Notes: generated by a model not told the origin, from the letters alone. DNA of 64,000 nucleotides from Limanda limanda (GCF_963576545.1 NC_083651.1:21519248-21583247); one strand, 5' to 3'. Positions 9,331 to 22,429 are shown, numbered from the stretch's first letter. A program made the numbers and translations.

Positions 9331-10700
9331 TTTCCCCTACCATTCTATTAGGGGGGCGCTGCGCCCCCCCAACGTGACCTCCCGACCCCCCTGGAAGGTC
9401 AAGTTAATTATTTATTTTATTTTTTATTTTTTAAAATAGCGCCAGATCTCTACATAAATCATTTTTAAGGTTACATTTCCTATAAGACAGGTCTATAGCT
9501 TGCATCTCTGTCTCGACATGGTCGCGCGGTTAGAGTTCTCCTCTGCTCTCTGTATCGCGCACAGCGGAGTTCCATCCAGATGCACGCACACACAGACACG
9601 TGTGCGCACACAATGACACGTGCGCGCACACACAGGTGTGCAACCTCCCACCAGCGGACAGAGAGCATCCATCTGAAAACATGTCGCATCAACCACCTGA
9701 GAAGCAGTTAAAAATATCCGCGTTAATTAAACGCTCCCAGGTGGATGATGGTAACAGCCACTCTCCTGCGAGTAGCAGCCGGAGGAGCTCTCCTGCTGCG
9801 GGTCCGAGTTCAGAGAAGTGTGCACGGGACGCGCATTTCTCAGCGCCGGTCAGCCTGCGATTCTGCTTTCTCCGCTTGTTGTATTTAACCGTGAACGCAC
9901 CTCGCCTCGCAACCTCAGCCTGAAGCATTATTAACCCCTCTGCGTCACTTCCTTCTATCACTGTTTAATCTATTTTCATTGGACCATTGTTCAAAACTTG
10001 CAAATCTGACTTGAAAAGATTTTTATTACAGACGGAAGTTTCAAAACGGTAACTAAACACAAACGAGTGTTATGGCGAGGTGCTCTATTCCAACTAGTCC
10101 TGTTTGATTGCTATGGTAACAGTGATTTCAGGTGGTAGAGGAGTCGTTATGGGAAGATTGCTAGTAGGATCTCGACTTTTGTCTTCTTTCATTTTATGCG
10201 CATGCTCCATGACGTCTTTACAGCGATTTGAACCACTCCGCTGCAGCGTTTTTACGTGTTTTCGTGACAGGGCTTCGTGTAGACACGATAAACATAAGTA
10301 CCGGATCCAAATTTTTTACCGTTTTCCGGCAATCCATGTTACATATGGAAGTCAGTAAATACATACATTACATACATACATATATACATGCATGCATAAA
10401 TAAATAGATAGATAGATAGATAAATTACAGTTCATAGAGAATGAATAGGGGATTATTTCAGTTTTCTTTTTGGTTTTAGGAATGTTCTGTCGAATACGTA
10501 GACAGCTTAAACAGGCAGTTGTGAGAGGAAACCTGACCTGGCCATTTATAGAGTCTCTCTACCAGTGCTACAGAAAGGACAAACTGGACAAACACATGAT
10601 GTCTGAACATCACAGAATAGCCTGTCAGCACCGGTCAGAAATCCAATGTAAAGTTCAAAATCATTAAAAGAAACACATTAACATCATGATTCCTTTAATT
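9331..10700 (+). mobile_element. 5' part of a hAT element (KIAA1586-like type)
   Basis: Begins CAGTGTTTCCCCTACC, a typical hAT terminus, exactly where homology to spacer B stops. It carries two transposase exons (9681 onward and 10480-10667). The matching right end is not found; after ~10700 the sequence belongs to another hAT type. The element is therefore truncated or fused. Confidence 0.65.
9681..10667 (+). pseudogene. hAT transposase N-terminal exons, broken
   Basis: Exon 1 starts at ATG 9681 (MSHQPPEKQLKIS), a basic and serine-rich N terminus. Exon 2 follows a TTTTAG acceptor at 10480 and reads MFCRIRRQLKQ ... DKHMMSEHHRIAC, a zinc-finger exon matching MFCRVCR ... LHHRTS of the related element at 15464. 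The second cysteine of the CxxC pair has become arginine. A stop follows at 10665-10667 and no catalytic domain is present. The exon 1 donor is not clearly placed. Resemblance to KIAA1586-like hAT proteins is from the second, fuller copy in this window. Confidence 0.6.
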
Positions 10701-11905
10701 TTTTGTGTCCCTACTTAGTAACGCGTTACTCTAATCTGACCACTTTTTTCAGTAACGAGTAATCTAACGCGTTACTATTTCCAAACCAGTAATCAGATTA
10801 AAGTTACTTGTCCAAGTCACTGTGCGTTACTATTTTGTCATTCATAGTAAAATATATATCTCATTGAGAGATCGTCAGGTGTGCCGTGGGAAATTATTAT
10901 CGCGGCTGGGGGAGCAGTCGCCCCGGCACTCTCCTCTCCACGCAGCCGGGGGCTCGGTGTGCAGCCCGCCTCGACGTATTTTGGGGTGGGAGGTCCTCGT
11001 CCGCGGCGCCTCACGGCGTCTCTGGTGCGAGCTTTCTTTCTCTTGGACCGAGGGGTTGTGTCCGTCGCCGGGTGCGGAAGGCGGGGACCGGTTGGAGGGG
11101 ACCGGGTACGGCGGTCGGCGGCTTCTCGCGGATCACCTCAGCTACGGCGCCCGCTGGGGGAACCCTCCCTTCGCGCGCGGGGCTCCCTCCGGCGGTGCGC
11201 CTCGGCTGGCCCCTAGAGTGCGGACCACTCGCCTCACTCCACTGTTTCACTCATTACATGCGATAACAACATAAGATTAGGCCAAAGTTACACATGTAGA
11301 CATGATATCAGCCTACATGTGGTGTTATACTCTTGTTTTGTTTTGTAAAACCACTCCTTGCTTCTTTAATGCTGTGAACAACAGGTACAATGTTCATAAA
11401 ACATGTTGAAAAGAATTTAATAGTTACATTTATAAACAATGTAGAACATAAATAGTAAGTTTTGCCATTACAGTGTTAACAGTTAAATATGTCAGGTCAA
11501 GAAAGACGGTCTTTATTTTATTTTAGAAAAACAAGTATTTATGTTAAGTGAAGTCAAGAAAGACGGTATTTATTTTATTTTTATAAAAACATGTATTTTT
11601 TCAGGAAATAGTTTTTAAGTTCAACTTAAAATGTCAGGAGATACATTGTACATTGTTGTTGTGTACATTACTGTTAAAAATGCACTTCTAATAAAGTGAG
11701 TGTTGGCAAACCCGGTTGTCCTTTTTAAGTTGAGGTGACGGGGTGTTGTCGGCAGCTTCTGAATGTAACTAATAAAGTAACTTGTAATCTAACTTAGTTA
11801 CTTTTAAAATCAAGTAACTTGCAATCTAACTAAGTTACTTTTAAAATCAAGTAATCTGTAAAGTAACTAAGTTACTTTTTCAAAGTAACTCTGGCAACAC
11901 TGCTT
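10701..11905. mobile_element. Non-autonomous hAT, right end, with GC-rich insert
   Basis: 10715-10850 and 11760-11905 are full of AGTAACGCGTTAC and AAGTAACTAAGTTAC words typical of a fish hAT family. It ends CTCTGGCAACACTG at 11905, where homology to spacer B resumes. A direct repeat GTCAAGAAAGACGGT occurs at ~11498 and ~11552. A left terminus of the same type is not visible, and the 8 bp after the right end (CTTACCAG) do not match the 8 bp before 9331 (GATAAGTA). Confidence 0.6.
10880..11230. other. GC-rich island of unknown origin inside hAT DNA
   Basis: About 350 bp of very GC-rich sequence with several overlapping open frames on both strands, which is expected from composition alone. Words such as GCGCGCGGGGCTCCCTCC and GTACGGCGGTCGGCGGC resemble rDNA spacer composition, but no 18S, 5.8S or 28S core sequence is recognised. 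Not called as coding. Confidence 0.4.
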
Positions 11906-12464
11906 ACCAGTCCTTAGAAAGGGAGAAAGTTGCTGTGCAGTTGCAGTCCTGTGACGTCTCCGGTTTGGTTTGAAGGTTGAAGTCCTCGGGGTGCTGTTGA
12001 GCTGTGCAGTTCAGTTGCTTATTGAATCTTAGTTCTTACCTGCAGGACATTGAGTCGCTGCTAGGAGTTTGGAAAAACTTGAGTTGAGAGGTTTCCTTCA
12101 AGAGATGAGTTGGAGACTGCACCTCTGATCTCCGGTTGTTGGATGGGATTAGAAGATTTGCTGGAGCAGCCCGGCCCTCTCCTAGGCGATGCAGGAGTAG
12201 AGGCTGGTCGCCTGCTGTTCTTGGAGGGTTGGTGGAAAAGAGATAGAATTGGGGCAGATCTTGGTCTAATGAAGGCCCGGTGACTTCACAGATCATGGGC
12301 CAGAGTGACCAATAAGTGGTGAGCATTGTGGCTTTTCACACTTATGCGTGAATTTGCTGAAACAAAAGGAACCTGTTGCCCCCTGGGAGACTGAGTTCCT
12401 TGGTTTTCCCAAGACAAAGAAAACATGTTGCACCCTGGGAGACTGAGTTCGGTAGCCTTACGGC
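11906..12464 (-). promoter_or_regulatory. Spacer A block with minus-strand LTR/promoter-like sequence
   Basis: Matches 52210-52775 of spacer B. On the minus strand it carries a strong splice donor CTGCAG|GTAAGA (near 12038-12044). In B the same block also has TATA and CCAAT elements upstream; here the TATA equivalent (GGTCTAATGAAGG) has decayed. The word GTTGCMCCCTGGGAGACTGA occurs twice, ~55 bp apart. It may derive from an LTR or retrogene promoter; no coding sequence seen. Confidence 0.4.
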
Positions 12465-15400
12465 TACGGGTTGCCAACCGTCCCTTGAAAAACGGAATCG
12501 TCCCGTATTTAGAAACAAAAGCACCCGTCCCGTATTGAGCTGAAACGGGACGCACTTTGTCCTGTTATACTGTGAGATTTTAAAAAAGGTCAGTAAAATG
12601 CCGTTGGAAAATGAATAACAATGCGCTTTATATGAAATTTGACGGTAAACGTGTTCCCAGGCCATGTCCTGCTCTGGGACCAATGAGATGACAGCATATT
12701 CACACACGTGTACGATGACACAGAATACGCTCATCCCATTGGCCGAGGAGGTACTGTTGCGTGCGCAGAAGATAGTGGAAGAAAACAAAGCAGCATGGAT
12801 GACAGTGACTCAGGCGCCAACACTGCTCTACGCGGGGGTCCAGCTTCAAGCAGATTTCAACTCGTACTCCTCTGGAAAAAAAAATGAAAAGGATACAAAA
12901 ATACCGGGAGGAATGGGAGAAAGCTAACACCTGGGTGGAAAATGTGCGCGAAAACATCTATAAAGCGCACTGCACGGTGTGTCGGCGCACTTTTTCTGTA
13001 GCCCATGGTGGGCTGACTGACCTCAAGCAACATGCTTCCAGTGGTGGACACATGCGAAGCATAAGGGACAACAAAACTAGGAGAACCCTAGATCAATTTG
13101 TTGTCCACCAGGCAACGCCAGAGGCATATATGGTATGTAAAGAACGATTTTTTTTTTTATTTGGGAAAGTAGCAAGTGCAATGGATGTCAGCATTGTATG
13201 GACAAGGATATTATTCAAGTACGATATATATATGTATATATGTGTGTATAAATTATGAATACACACACATATACAACATTACACATTTCTTACAAGTTAA
13301 AACCGATAGATAGATATAACATGCATCATTTGTACTGTAGAGGCAGTTGATATACTACACAAACTATACATATATACAGTAAAATTTCTTCTTTTTTCTA
13401 ATTTACAGATGACTGCTGCAGAGGTAGCCCATACCTACCACAATGTAAAGCATGGTTTAAGCTCTAACTCAGCTGAATGTGCTTTTAAGCTGACTCTCAG
13501 AACACTGAATGACTCCAGCATTGCCAAGAAGATGTCCTGTGGGAGGACAAAAGCTGAGGCAATTGTCACAGATGTCCTGTCTCCAAAGGCAGTAAAGGAG
13601 GTGATCAAAAAATTGAAACGTGGTGGAAATCCACTCCCATTCTCTCTTCACACCGATGCCTTGAATAAGGGAAATCGGAAGATGTTTCCCTTGGCCGTGC
13701 AGTTTTTCACGCCAGAGGATGGGGTTGTCAACAAGGTGATAGATTTCTTTGAAAATCCAGATGAGTTTGCACAGGGAATACTGACAAAAATACAAAGCTC
13801 TCTTGAAAACATGGGTCTATCCCTAGATCATGTTTCTGCATTCAGTGCTGACAACGCAAATGTCAATTATGGCAGCCACAACTCGGTCTTTACAAAATTT
13901 AGAGAGTGAATGAAAAAGGCCCTGGACACGCTCTCAGTGGATGGGGAAAATATTGTCCTCAAGATATATAGTTTATTTTCCAACTCTGCCAAAAGGTAGA
14001 GAGTCCCTAAAGGAGTTTTGTGAATTCTGTGATGTTGAATTCCATGAAATCCTGCGCCATGTGGTGACAAGATGGCTGTCACTCAACCCTGCAATCACCT
14101 GCATGCTGCAGAACTGGGTCCCGCTGAAGTCATATCTCGTCAGCTTGGGTGAAGAATGTCCAAAGCGCCTGAAAAATTTGCCTGAGGTTGACAGAAGATG
14201 CTGCTGGAGTTGAGGAAGAGGCAGACATTGTCAAAGTTTACCTCCTCTTCTGTAATAATGTCCTGTCCCTGTTTGAAGAGGTGGTGAAAAAGCTGGAGAA
14301 GAATGTAACCACCTCTTCATGGACTCTTTCCGCAGAAGACTAATTCAGAGAAGAGATGATGGGTTCTATGGGTACCTAACCAAACAAAAGTTCCAGCGTC
14401 TCTCACCATCTGATGCTGATGTTGCCAGGCAGGAATTCACAGCCTTCTTAAACCATGCCATCAGTTATATCGAGAAGTGGTTTGACTTCTCAAAGGAAAA
14501 CTGGCTCTTCCACCTGCAGCCCCTCTCTCTAGCATCTGGGAAGATTTCCTTTGATGACATGGAGAACATAACCAACCGGCTTTGCCTGGTTGGCAGGTAA
14601 GAATGAAACAATTGCGTAGTGATAGACCATGTTTTAAAATATTTGATGGTTATAAACAAATACAATTGATAGATAATATATACAAATAAATACATAAACT
14701 TACTTTACAGTATACACACCAGGGTTTCCCCCAGTGCTTTATAGGCCTGGCGGGCCGCCAGGCTTTTCTCCCCCCCCCCCCGCCAGGCTAAGCGTCGCTT
14801 GTTTATTTATTTAAAAAAATATATTTTTTTTATGAAACATGCTACCAAAGACGGCATTGCGCTTTTAACCGCATCTGGTGATACGGTTAAAACCGCAATG
14901 GCGTCATCTTATGGTCAGCATGTGAACACATAAGTTGAGATGTATTTTCCATCACCTGATCCTCCAAAACCACGACCTGTCTCTACCACGCAACAACTTT
15001 CGCAACAACTTTCACGCGACATGTCACGGAGAAAGGGTCAAAAAACCTTGGACTCTTTCTTTTTCCGGAGTCGGGGGAGCACTGGAGGCGACGATGAAGC
15101 CGCTCATTCACCCCCAGGCCAAGCTGAGAGCATCGCCAGCGAGCCGACCGAGCCACGGCTCGATGATGAGGCAGAGCCAGAGCTAGTTAGCGGGGATGTT
15201 AGCGCGTCGGATGTTAGCATGTCGGAACAGCCTGCTGCGAGCCGCGATGGGAAACATCAAAGTAGGGGATTTAACCCAAAGTGGTTAGGTGACCCTAAAT
15301 TTAGCGGATGGCTCTACAAGCATGTAGGTAAGCATGTTTTGTACTATTAAAATATCAACAATATTATGCTCGCTAATTTCATATTGTTTTTTAATTTTGC

Positions 15401-16426
15401 TATTAAATTCAGCATAAGATACCCTTTGTTTTAGCTGTGGCTTTTTGTGTGTGTCGTTCTTAGGTATGTTTTGCCGGGTGTGTCGTAGTCACCGCTAGCG
15501 GGCAACACAAGGATGCTCAACGAGAACTTTCATTGAAGCTCCTTGTACTACGTACAGGCAAGATGTGCTAAACGCACATATTGGGTCTCTACACCATCGG
15601 ACAAGCATTGATATGGCAGCAAGCAAAAGTAAACAATAAATAATGTTAAATAAATATATTACTAATATGAAATATCTATTATGAAATAACTAATAGCTTC
15701 CACGTTTTTCATGTTCTAGGCTTGTCAATCACTGAAGCCTTTGAGCCAGTGATTAACATGGCGCACGAGGCAATTATTGGTGGGTTTAAATGCCTTTACT
15801 GGCTGCTAAAACATGAAATTGCCCACCATATAAATTATGGAGCCTTGCTTGATCTTGCCAAATTACTTGGCTGTGACTACTTCTCCAAACTTCAGGTAAA
15901 TTATTTGAATGTATATTTTGTGGTGTTGACAAAGTTTTCAAAACACTTTAAATGTTACTCTTTCTATCTTTTTTTAGATTGACAAAAGAGCCAATTATAG
16001 ATCCCACAAAATTGTTGATGAGATGTTGGAGATCCTGGCCAGTTTTGTGGAAAAAACAATTCCAGAGAAAAATGGCGGCCGGCATGGCAGGGTAGGTTGC
16101 AAGCCGGGAGTACTCTGTTAAACATTTGATCAAATGCCTTCGTAAAGCCGTCCAATTACACCTAACTATCGCTACTAACACTTATCTTAACTGAGAAGAT
16201 GAGGAAGACAAATAGAAAAGCAGGCCAAACGGCAGACCAACAAGCTCAAGAGACAAAACTAGCCGACACAGTCAAACCAGCAGTGGATCAACAGGGCGCC
16301 GAGGCTAGCAGCATGCTAACACTTCCCGATATGGAGAGATTGCTAACGTCCATGGAAGAGCGCATCATAGCCAAACTTTCGGCTCAACTTTCAGCTGAGA
16401 GAGCTATCATCGACCAACATCACGAA

Positions 16427-17132
16427 TAGGGATGTCACGAGAACCGATACCTACGATACCTTTCGATACTAACATAACAAAACGATGCCGATGCCCAAGT
16501 TTTTGAAGTACCGTAGGCACCGTCAGCTTCGATGCAAGCAGCTGTTAGCAACTTAGCATTAGCATCGGTGCTGCGCCAGTCGACGTTTACATTCTGAAAA
16601 CCAAGACGGCAACTGCGGCTGCAGCGTTCGCCCCACCTCGACTTGTTTATTAAAAAGGCACAAAGAGTCGTGTATGGAAGTATTTTGCGTTTGACGCCGG
16701 GTTTACACCGGACACGGAAGCAACGCCGCCGCTCCGCGCTAATCCTTAGCGCGCCGGCACATGGTTGTCTACACCGGAAGCTGAAGCGGCGCATGGGAGT
16801 GGATGGGAGCCAGCTGTTATTTAAGGCTTGGTCCTGCGCTTACGAGTCACTTTGGCGTCGCTTCAGCGTCCGGTGTAAACCCGGCGTGAGGCAGATGTAT
16901 CATTTAATGCATAACGTGTCTCACAACAAAGCGTCACTCACATGCGACCGCAACTACCGTATAACCCTCAGTATATGCGCAGCGCAAGCACATTGAATTA
17001 CCGTATATGACATTAACAACATCCAAATAATGCACTTTTTTTTTACCGTGGTATCGAAATTGGCATCGAGAATCGTGTTATTTTACTGGTATTGGCACCG
17101 ACTACTGAATTTTTGGTATCGTGACACCCCTA
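16427..17132. mobile_element. MITE-1 (hAT-like, 706 bp) inside L1 ORF1
   Basis: Ends TAGGGATGTCACGA and, inverted, TAGGGGTGTCACGATACC. Exact 8-bp duplication ATCACGAA at 16419-16426 and 17133-17140. Subterminal CGATACC / GGTATCG words repeat at both ends. No transposase frame. The frames over it (16435-16794 and 16643-16996) are not conserved coding. Confidence 0.9.
16694..16887. mobile_element. Inner palindromic MITE nested in MITE-1
   Basis: Perfect 20-bp inverted repeat: ACGCCGGGTTTACACCGGAC at 16694-16713 against its complement at 16868-16887. The interior (CGGCAC ... ACACCGGAAGCTGAAGCGGC) has further self-complementarity. This looks like a short foldback MITE of a type common in fish; the target duplication was not resolved, so insertion versus internal structure of MITE-1 is not proven. 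Confidence 0.6.
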
Positions 17133-17800
17133 ATCACGAAACCATTCTACAGCTGGAATCCTCGCATAACGACATGCACACAAGAGTTGAGAGACTAGAA
17201 TCCTCTTGTGCTGCGCTCTCAAAACAAAACGAAGAGCTGAAAGTTAAACTGGATGATCTTGAAAACCGATCCAGGCGGAACAATATCCGCATAATAGGAC
17301 TTCCTGAGAAAGCTGAAGGACCGCATCCCACTTCATTCATCGACACACTGCTGAAGGAGACACTTGGTGTGGAGACTTTCCCTACCTCGACGATCGCTGA
17401 CAGAGCTCATCGGATCACCTTGGCTCGGAAGAACCCAGCGGACTGCAGACCACGTCCCCTCATCGTGCAGATTCACCACTTCCAGACCAAGGAGCGCATC
17501 CTGAAGCTAGCAAGAGAAGCCACCTCCGTCTCTTTCCGTGGATCCAAAATCCACTTCTTCCCGGACTTCATCGCCGACGTATCCAGGAAGAGAGCGGCAT
17601 TCATCCCGGTGAAGTTGCAACTCAAAAACGCTGGATTCAACTACAGGATGCTGTTCCCCGCCAAGCTCCAGGTCACTGACAAGGACAGCCAGGAGAAGCA
17701 CATCTTTCTCTCACCCGACGAAGCTGTCTCATTTGTGGCAGGACGCGCGGGCAGACGGGGCTCGGACACCTCCACGCAGGCTGACACAGAGCGTGGGTAG

Positions 17801-18596
17801 GTAACCTACGTTGGTGAGTAAATCTAACTCCAGATGCATCTCATTTCAAGAACTCCAACCGTGGCCTGCTCCATGGGACTTCCTGTTAGTCAACTTTCAT
17901 TTTAAATGGAAATTTTTTTTTTTTCTCTCTCTCTCTTTTTCACATTGGCTGCTACATGATGCTTAAAAAGCCTGGTTGGACTATAAAAGAAAAAAAAAAG
18001 GAGTTATGCAAAGGCTATGGTTATATGCCAAGTTTGGCTGCTTAATATGATAATGTGATTTAATTTTGGTCGTTTAACTTTGGTTCTGGTCTGTTTTATG
18101 TACAAATGTCTGTAAAACGCCTCTTCTCTCTTCCTATGTTGTACTACATTTTTTAAGAGGCTAAATAGACTATCTTATACTTTATCTTCATAGTTATATT
18201 GTCTTTCAAATCTACAAATGGTGGCAGAGGACACTCGCAATTTGTTTTTCTTACTGATCCTGCTACTCTTTAAAGGTGTTATTTCTAATGACTTTGCGTT
18301 GTGCACATATCCTTATATTGAAAAACATATTTTCTGTAATAACAGAGTACAGAGTGTAGAGCTTAAGCATAGGGAGCAAACGTTCTTTGTGCTATTTGCT
18401 GAAGAAAGGTTTTCAGCCCAGCCTTTTTTTTTTTTTTCCTATCTTTATTTTTTCATTTTTATTTTTATTTTTTTCATTTTCATTTGTATTTTTATTTCTC
18501 CCCCCCCCCCTCCCTGTACATCACCCCACCCCTCGCCATCAACTCATTCCACTATGGCTTCCCACCGCTCTCAATCGACCCCAAACCTAATTTCCT
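17801..18596. other. L1 inter-ORF region
   Basis: Non-coding sequence between ORF1 and ORF2 with T-rich and poly-C tracts (18424-18510). A 135-codon frame from 18218 is low complexity in its second half and overlaps the ORF2 start in another frame. Not called. Confidence 0.6.
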
Positions 18597-21500
18597 GTGC
18601 TAGACAAAATTACATCTATAGTTAACACTCAGTGTCGTTCCATACAGTGTGTGTCACTTAATGCAAAAGGACTTAATAACCCAGTGAAAAGACAGAAAAT
18701 AATATCCTACCTCCAACAACTAAAGGCAGATATTGCATTTATACAGGAAACTCACTTAAAAACTGACGCGGTCAATTACCTTAAAAGGAGATGGGTTGGT
18801 CAACTGTACCACTCACAGTTTAACGTCAGAGCCAGAGGGACTGCAATCCTTATACATAAAGATATCCTATTTCAAGCAGAAGAGGTGATCGCTGACACCA
18901 ACGGGAGATACGTCATTGTCATTGGGCAGTTATTCTATCTTCCTGTAATTCTTGTCAATGTTTATGCCCCAAATTTTGATGACCACAACTTTTTTACCAA
19001 ACTCTTCTCTGCCATACCTGCTCTTAACAACTACAACTTGATAATAGGAGGCAATTTTAACTGTGTGCTCAACCCCACACTAGACAGATCCTCAGCTAGA
19101 CTGCAGGCTCTCACCAAATCAGCCAAGGTTATCAATGGTTTCTGTGCACAATCTGGTCTTTCAGACATTTGGAGATTTAAATATCCCAATAAAAAAGGCT
19201 TCTCCTTTTTCTCCAGTGTCCATCATACTTACACCCGCATTGACTATTTTCTGATAGATAACAGGTTAGTAGGGAGTGCAGGCTCCTGCCAATATCACAC
19301 CATTTCTGTCTCAGATCATGGCGCTCTATCCTTCCAACTGAGTTTACCAAATTGCTTCAGACCCTCCTGCCATTGGAGGCTTAACCCACTGCTATTGGCT
19401 GATGAGGAGTTTGTAAATCACATCTCTTCTCAGATTAATTTCTTTACAGAAACTAACATTACCCCAGATGTTTCACACTCAACCATATGGGAGGCACTTA
19501 AGGCGTTCCTTAGAGGGCAGATAATTGAGTACGCCTCCAGAATAAAAAAAGCAAGAATGGCCAAACTTGAGACCATTTCCCAAGCATTAACTGATATTGA
19601 CAAACAATACGCCTCATCCCCCTCTCCAAATCTTTATAAAGAAAGACTGCGCTTGCAGACAGAATATGATACACTGACCACAGACAAAGCCTCTTATCTA
19701 CTCACCAGGGCCCGTTATAATATTTATGAATCTGGTGATAAGGCTGGCAAATTGTTAGCCCAGCAAGCCCGCCAATCTGCCTCCTCTCGCCTCATACCTA
19801 AGGTTCATGGTGAAAATGGTGAGACTGTGACCAACCATTTGGAGATTAACAAGGTTTTTAAACAATACTACAGTGACCTATATAGTTCTGAACAGGATGA
19901 AAACTCCCCAAAAATTTAGAGCTTTTTCGACAAACTCACATTTCCTTCTATTCCTCCAGAGCAAAACTCTCCACTTGGGGGAGAGATCTCAAACACAGAA
20001 ATATTAGAAGCTATTAAATCGTTAAAATGCAATAAAACACCTGGGCCAGATGGCTTCACCTCAGACTTCTATAAAAAATTTGCACCTGAACTATCTCCAC
20101 TGCTTCAAGCCATGTTTAATGAATCCTTGTCGTCTGAAGAGCTTCCACCAACCCTACGACAAGCTGCTATTACACTTATCCCTAAAAAAGATAAAGACCC
20201 GCTACAATGCGCTTCTTATCGCCCTATCTCTCTACTGAATGGTGATTATAAAATTCTGTCTAAAATCCTGGCTGCTAGACTGGAGAAGTTACTACAACAA
20301 ATAATATCCACTGATCAGACAGGTTTTATTTTAAAAAGACACTCTAGCTCAAACTTGAGAAGACTCCTAAATATTGTGTATTCCTCGTCAACCTGTGTTC
20401 CTGAAATGGTGATTTCACTTGATGCCGAAAAGGCGTTCGACCGAGTTGAATGGAACTATCTGTTCTCAGTGCTCAAGCAATTTGGATTTGGTGAAGCTTT
20501 TATATCCTGGATAAAACTTTTATATGCTCAACCCTTAGCTGCAGTAGTTACCAACGGTCAGCAGTCTGAATACTTTCCCCTGGGTAGAGGCACCCGCCAA
20601 GGCTGTCCCCTTTCGCCCCTGCTCTTCGCCATCGCAATAGAACCGTTAGCCATTGCCCTTAGGCAATCTGATGAGTTTTCAGGCATAGTGCGAGGTGGAC
20701 TTACTCACAAATTATCCCTTTATGCTGATGACTTGCTGCTATATACATCTAACCCCATAACGGCAGTTCCCTCAATTGTCAATACTCTAAATAATTTCGG
20801 GAAAATATCTGGCTACAAAATTAATCTCCAGAAGAGTGAAATGTTCCCTCTCAATCAGGCTGCCTCTCAAATCTCCCCATCACATTTCCCATTCAAAGTA
20901 GTTAAGAAGGGATTCAAATACCTCGGAATAGAAATTACACCCACTTTTGCACTGCTATTTATAAAGAACTTTGGAGTGCTCCTAGAAAAGTGTAAACAAG
21001 ATATAGTGAGATGGTCCAGCCTGCCGCTCTCCTTGGTCGGTCGAGTTAACCTAATTAAAATGATTATATTACCAAAATTTCTTTACCTCTTCCAAAACAT
21101 TCCCATTTTGATAAGGAAAAAGTTTTTTAAAACATTGGACCATTGCATAACGTCTTTCATCTGGAATGGTAAATCACACAGGATTAAAAGGCAATCACTT
21201 GAAAGACCCAAGGGGCTTGCTGGCTTGGCTTTGCCCAATTTTATACACTATTACTGGGCCTGTAATATCCAGAAAATATTGTTCTCGATGGAGGACTCTC
21301 AGCCTGACAGCAGCGAGGCCTGGATACATCTTGAATGCACAGGCGGCCCGGTCCACCTGCGCTCTGTCTTATGCGCTCCGTCCCCTCCGACCCCACATAC
21401 TCGATTCTTCCCCAACCCAATTGTTCTTAACTCAGTTAGAATCTGGTCGCAGTTTAAAAAACATTTCAACCTGTCTATAATGTCAATTCACACCCCAGTA

Positions 21501-22429
21501 GCCAATAATTATAATTTCCCACCCTCTACCTTGGACTCAGCTTTTAAAATCTGGATGGAAAAAGGCATCACTTCCACACGTAGCCTCTTTCTTCATGGCA
21601 GATTTGGATCATTCGCACAACTCTCTGAGAAGTTCAACCTGCCTAAATCACATTTTTTTAGATATCTCCAAGTAAGACATTTTGTGCAGAAAAACATTGC
21701 TTCATTTCCAAATTTACCAGCAGATAACGCAACTGACAATCTTCTCACTTTGTCTCCACACCGTAAAGGCTTAATTGCAGTACTTTACAATCAAATCTGC
21801 AGCATCTCCCCCAGTCACTGCAAGAAACTAGAACACTTTGGGAAGAGGACCTAGGCGAGGTAATGAGAGAGGATCAGTGGCAGGCTGCGCTAAAGTTAGT
21901 ACACACATCATCCCCCTGCGCTAGACACAGTCTAATTCAACTTAAAATCGTCCTGAGAGTCCACTGGACCAGGGCTAAACTTGCCAAGATCTTCCCTGAT
22001 GTTGACCCCTCATGCCCCCGCTGTAAAAGCCAACCAGCTGATCACATACATATGTTCTGGTCTTGTCCGCTCCTCAGAAAATTTTGGGGAGACATCTTTC
22101 ATGCTTATTCTAAAATGTTTAGTGCGGCCATCCCTCCAAGCCAACTATGTGCCATTTTTTATTTCACTGACGAAACTCGTTCTCTTAAAGGCAGGGCCCA
22201 TATTGTCATAGCTTTCACCTCTCTGCTTGCCAGACGTCTGATACTACTCTTATGGAAGGAGCAAACACCCCCCACATTCAGTAGATGGATTAGAGACATC
22301 ATGTATTTCCTGAAACTGGAGAAAATCAGATATACTCTGAAAGGTTCCATACAGAGCTTTGAGAGAACCTGGACCCCCTTTTTGACGTACTATGAGAGCA
22401 TACAAAGCCCACTACAAGAGGAAGATTAG
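18597..22429 (+). pseudogene. L1 ORF2 (endonuclease-reverse transcriptase), broken
   Basis: Encodes the nicking endonuclease and reverse transcriptase of the LINE. APE-type endonuclease N-terminal: SLNAKGL, IQETHL, VNVYAPN, RIDYFLID and SDHGAL; the usual GGDFN block reads GGNFN, so one expected catalytic Asp is Asn. RT core: NKTPGPDGF, ASYRPISLLN, ISLDAEKAFDRV, GTRQGCPLSPLLF and the active site YADDLLLY. The C-terminal zinc-finger-like CPRCKSQPADHIHMFWSCP (Cys-x2-Cys-x7-His-x4-Cys plus Pro) is typical of L1 ORF2. Lesions: TAG at 19917-19919 between endonuclease and RT, and a frame change near 21840 (the second frame continues to 22429). Inactive as it stands. Confidence 0.9.

Larger units (their letters stand above)
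16199..17800 (+). pseudogene. L1 ORF1, split by a MITE
   Basis: L1 ORF1 proteins bind RNA and chaperone target-primed reverse transcription. The first part (16199-16429) encodes MRKTNRKAGQTADQQ through AERAIIDQHH. It then runs into the inserted MITE (16427-17132) and stops at once. The frame resumes at ~17141 with TILQLESS, then a coiled-coil stretch (RVERLESSCAALSKQNEELK), the RRM-type core opening LENRSRRNNIRIIGLPEK, and a C-terminal domain with FQTKERILKLAREA, ending at 17800. No other lesion was noticed in the two halves. The coiled-coil plus RRM arrangement is that of the Transposase_22 family. Confidence 0.85.

Noticed and set aside
9480..9696. Two cysteine-rich minus-strand frames
   Set aside because: They translate a CACACA/TGTGTG-type simple repeat and lie antisense to the hAT 5' region.
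10880..11230. rRNA gene fragment
   Set aside because: Composition resembles rDNA spacer, but no conserved 18S, 5.8S or 28S core is present. Kept only as a question in the findings.
10881..11274. Overlapping 111-150 codon frames in the GC-rich island
   Set aside because: Open frames on both strands and in several frames are expected in very GC-rich DNA. No domain was recognised.
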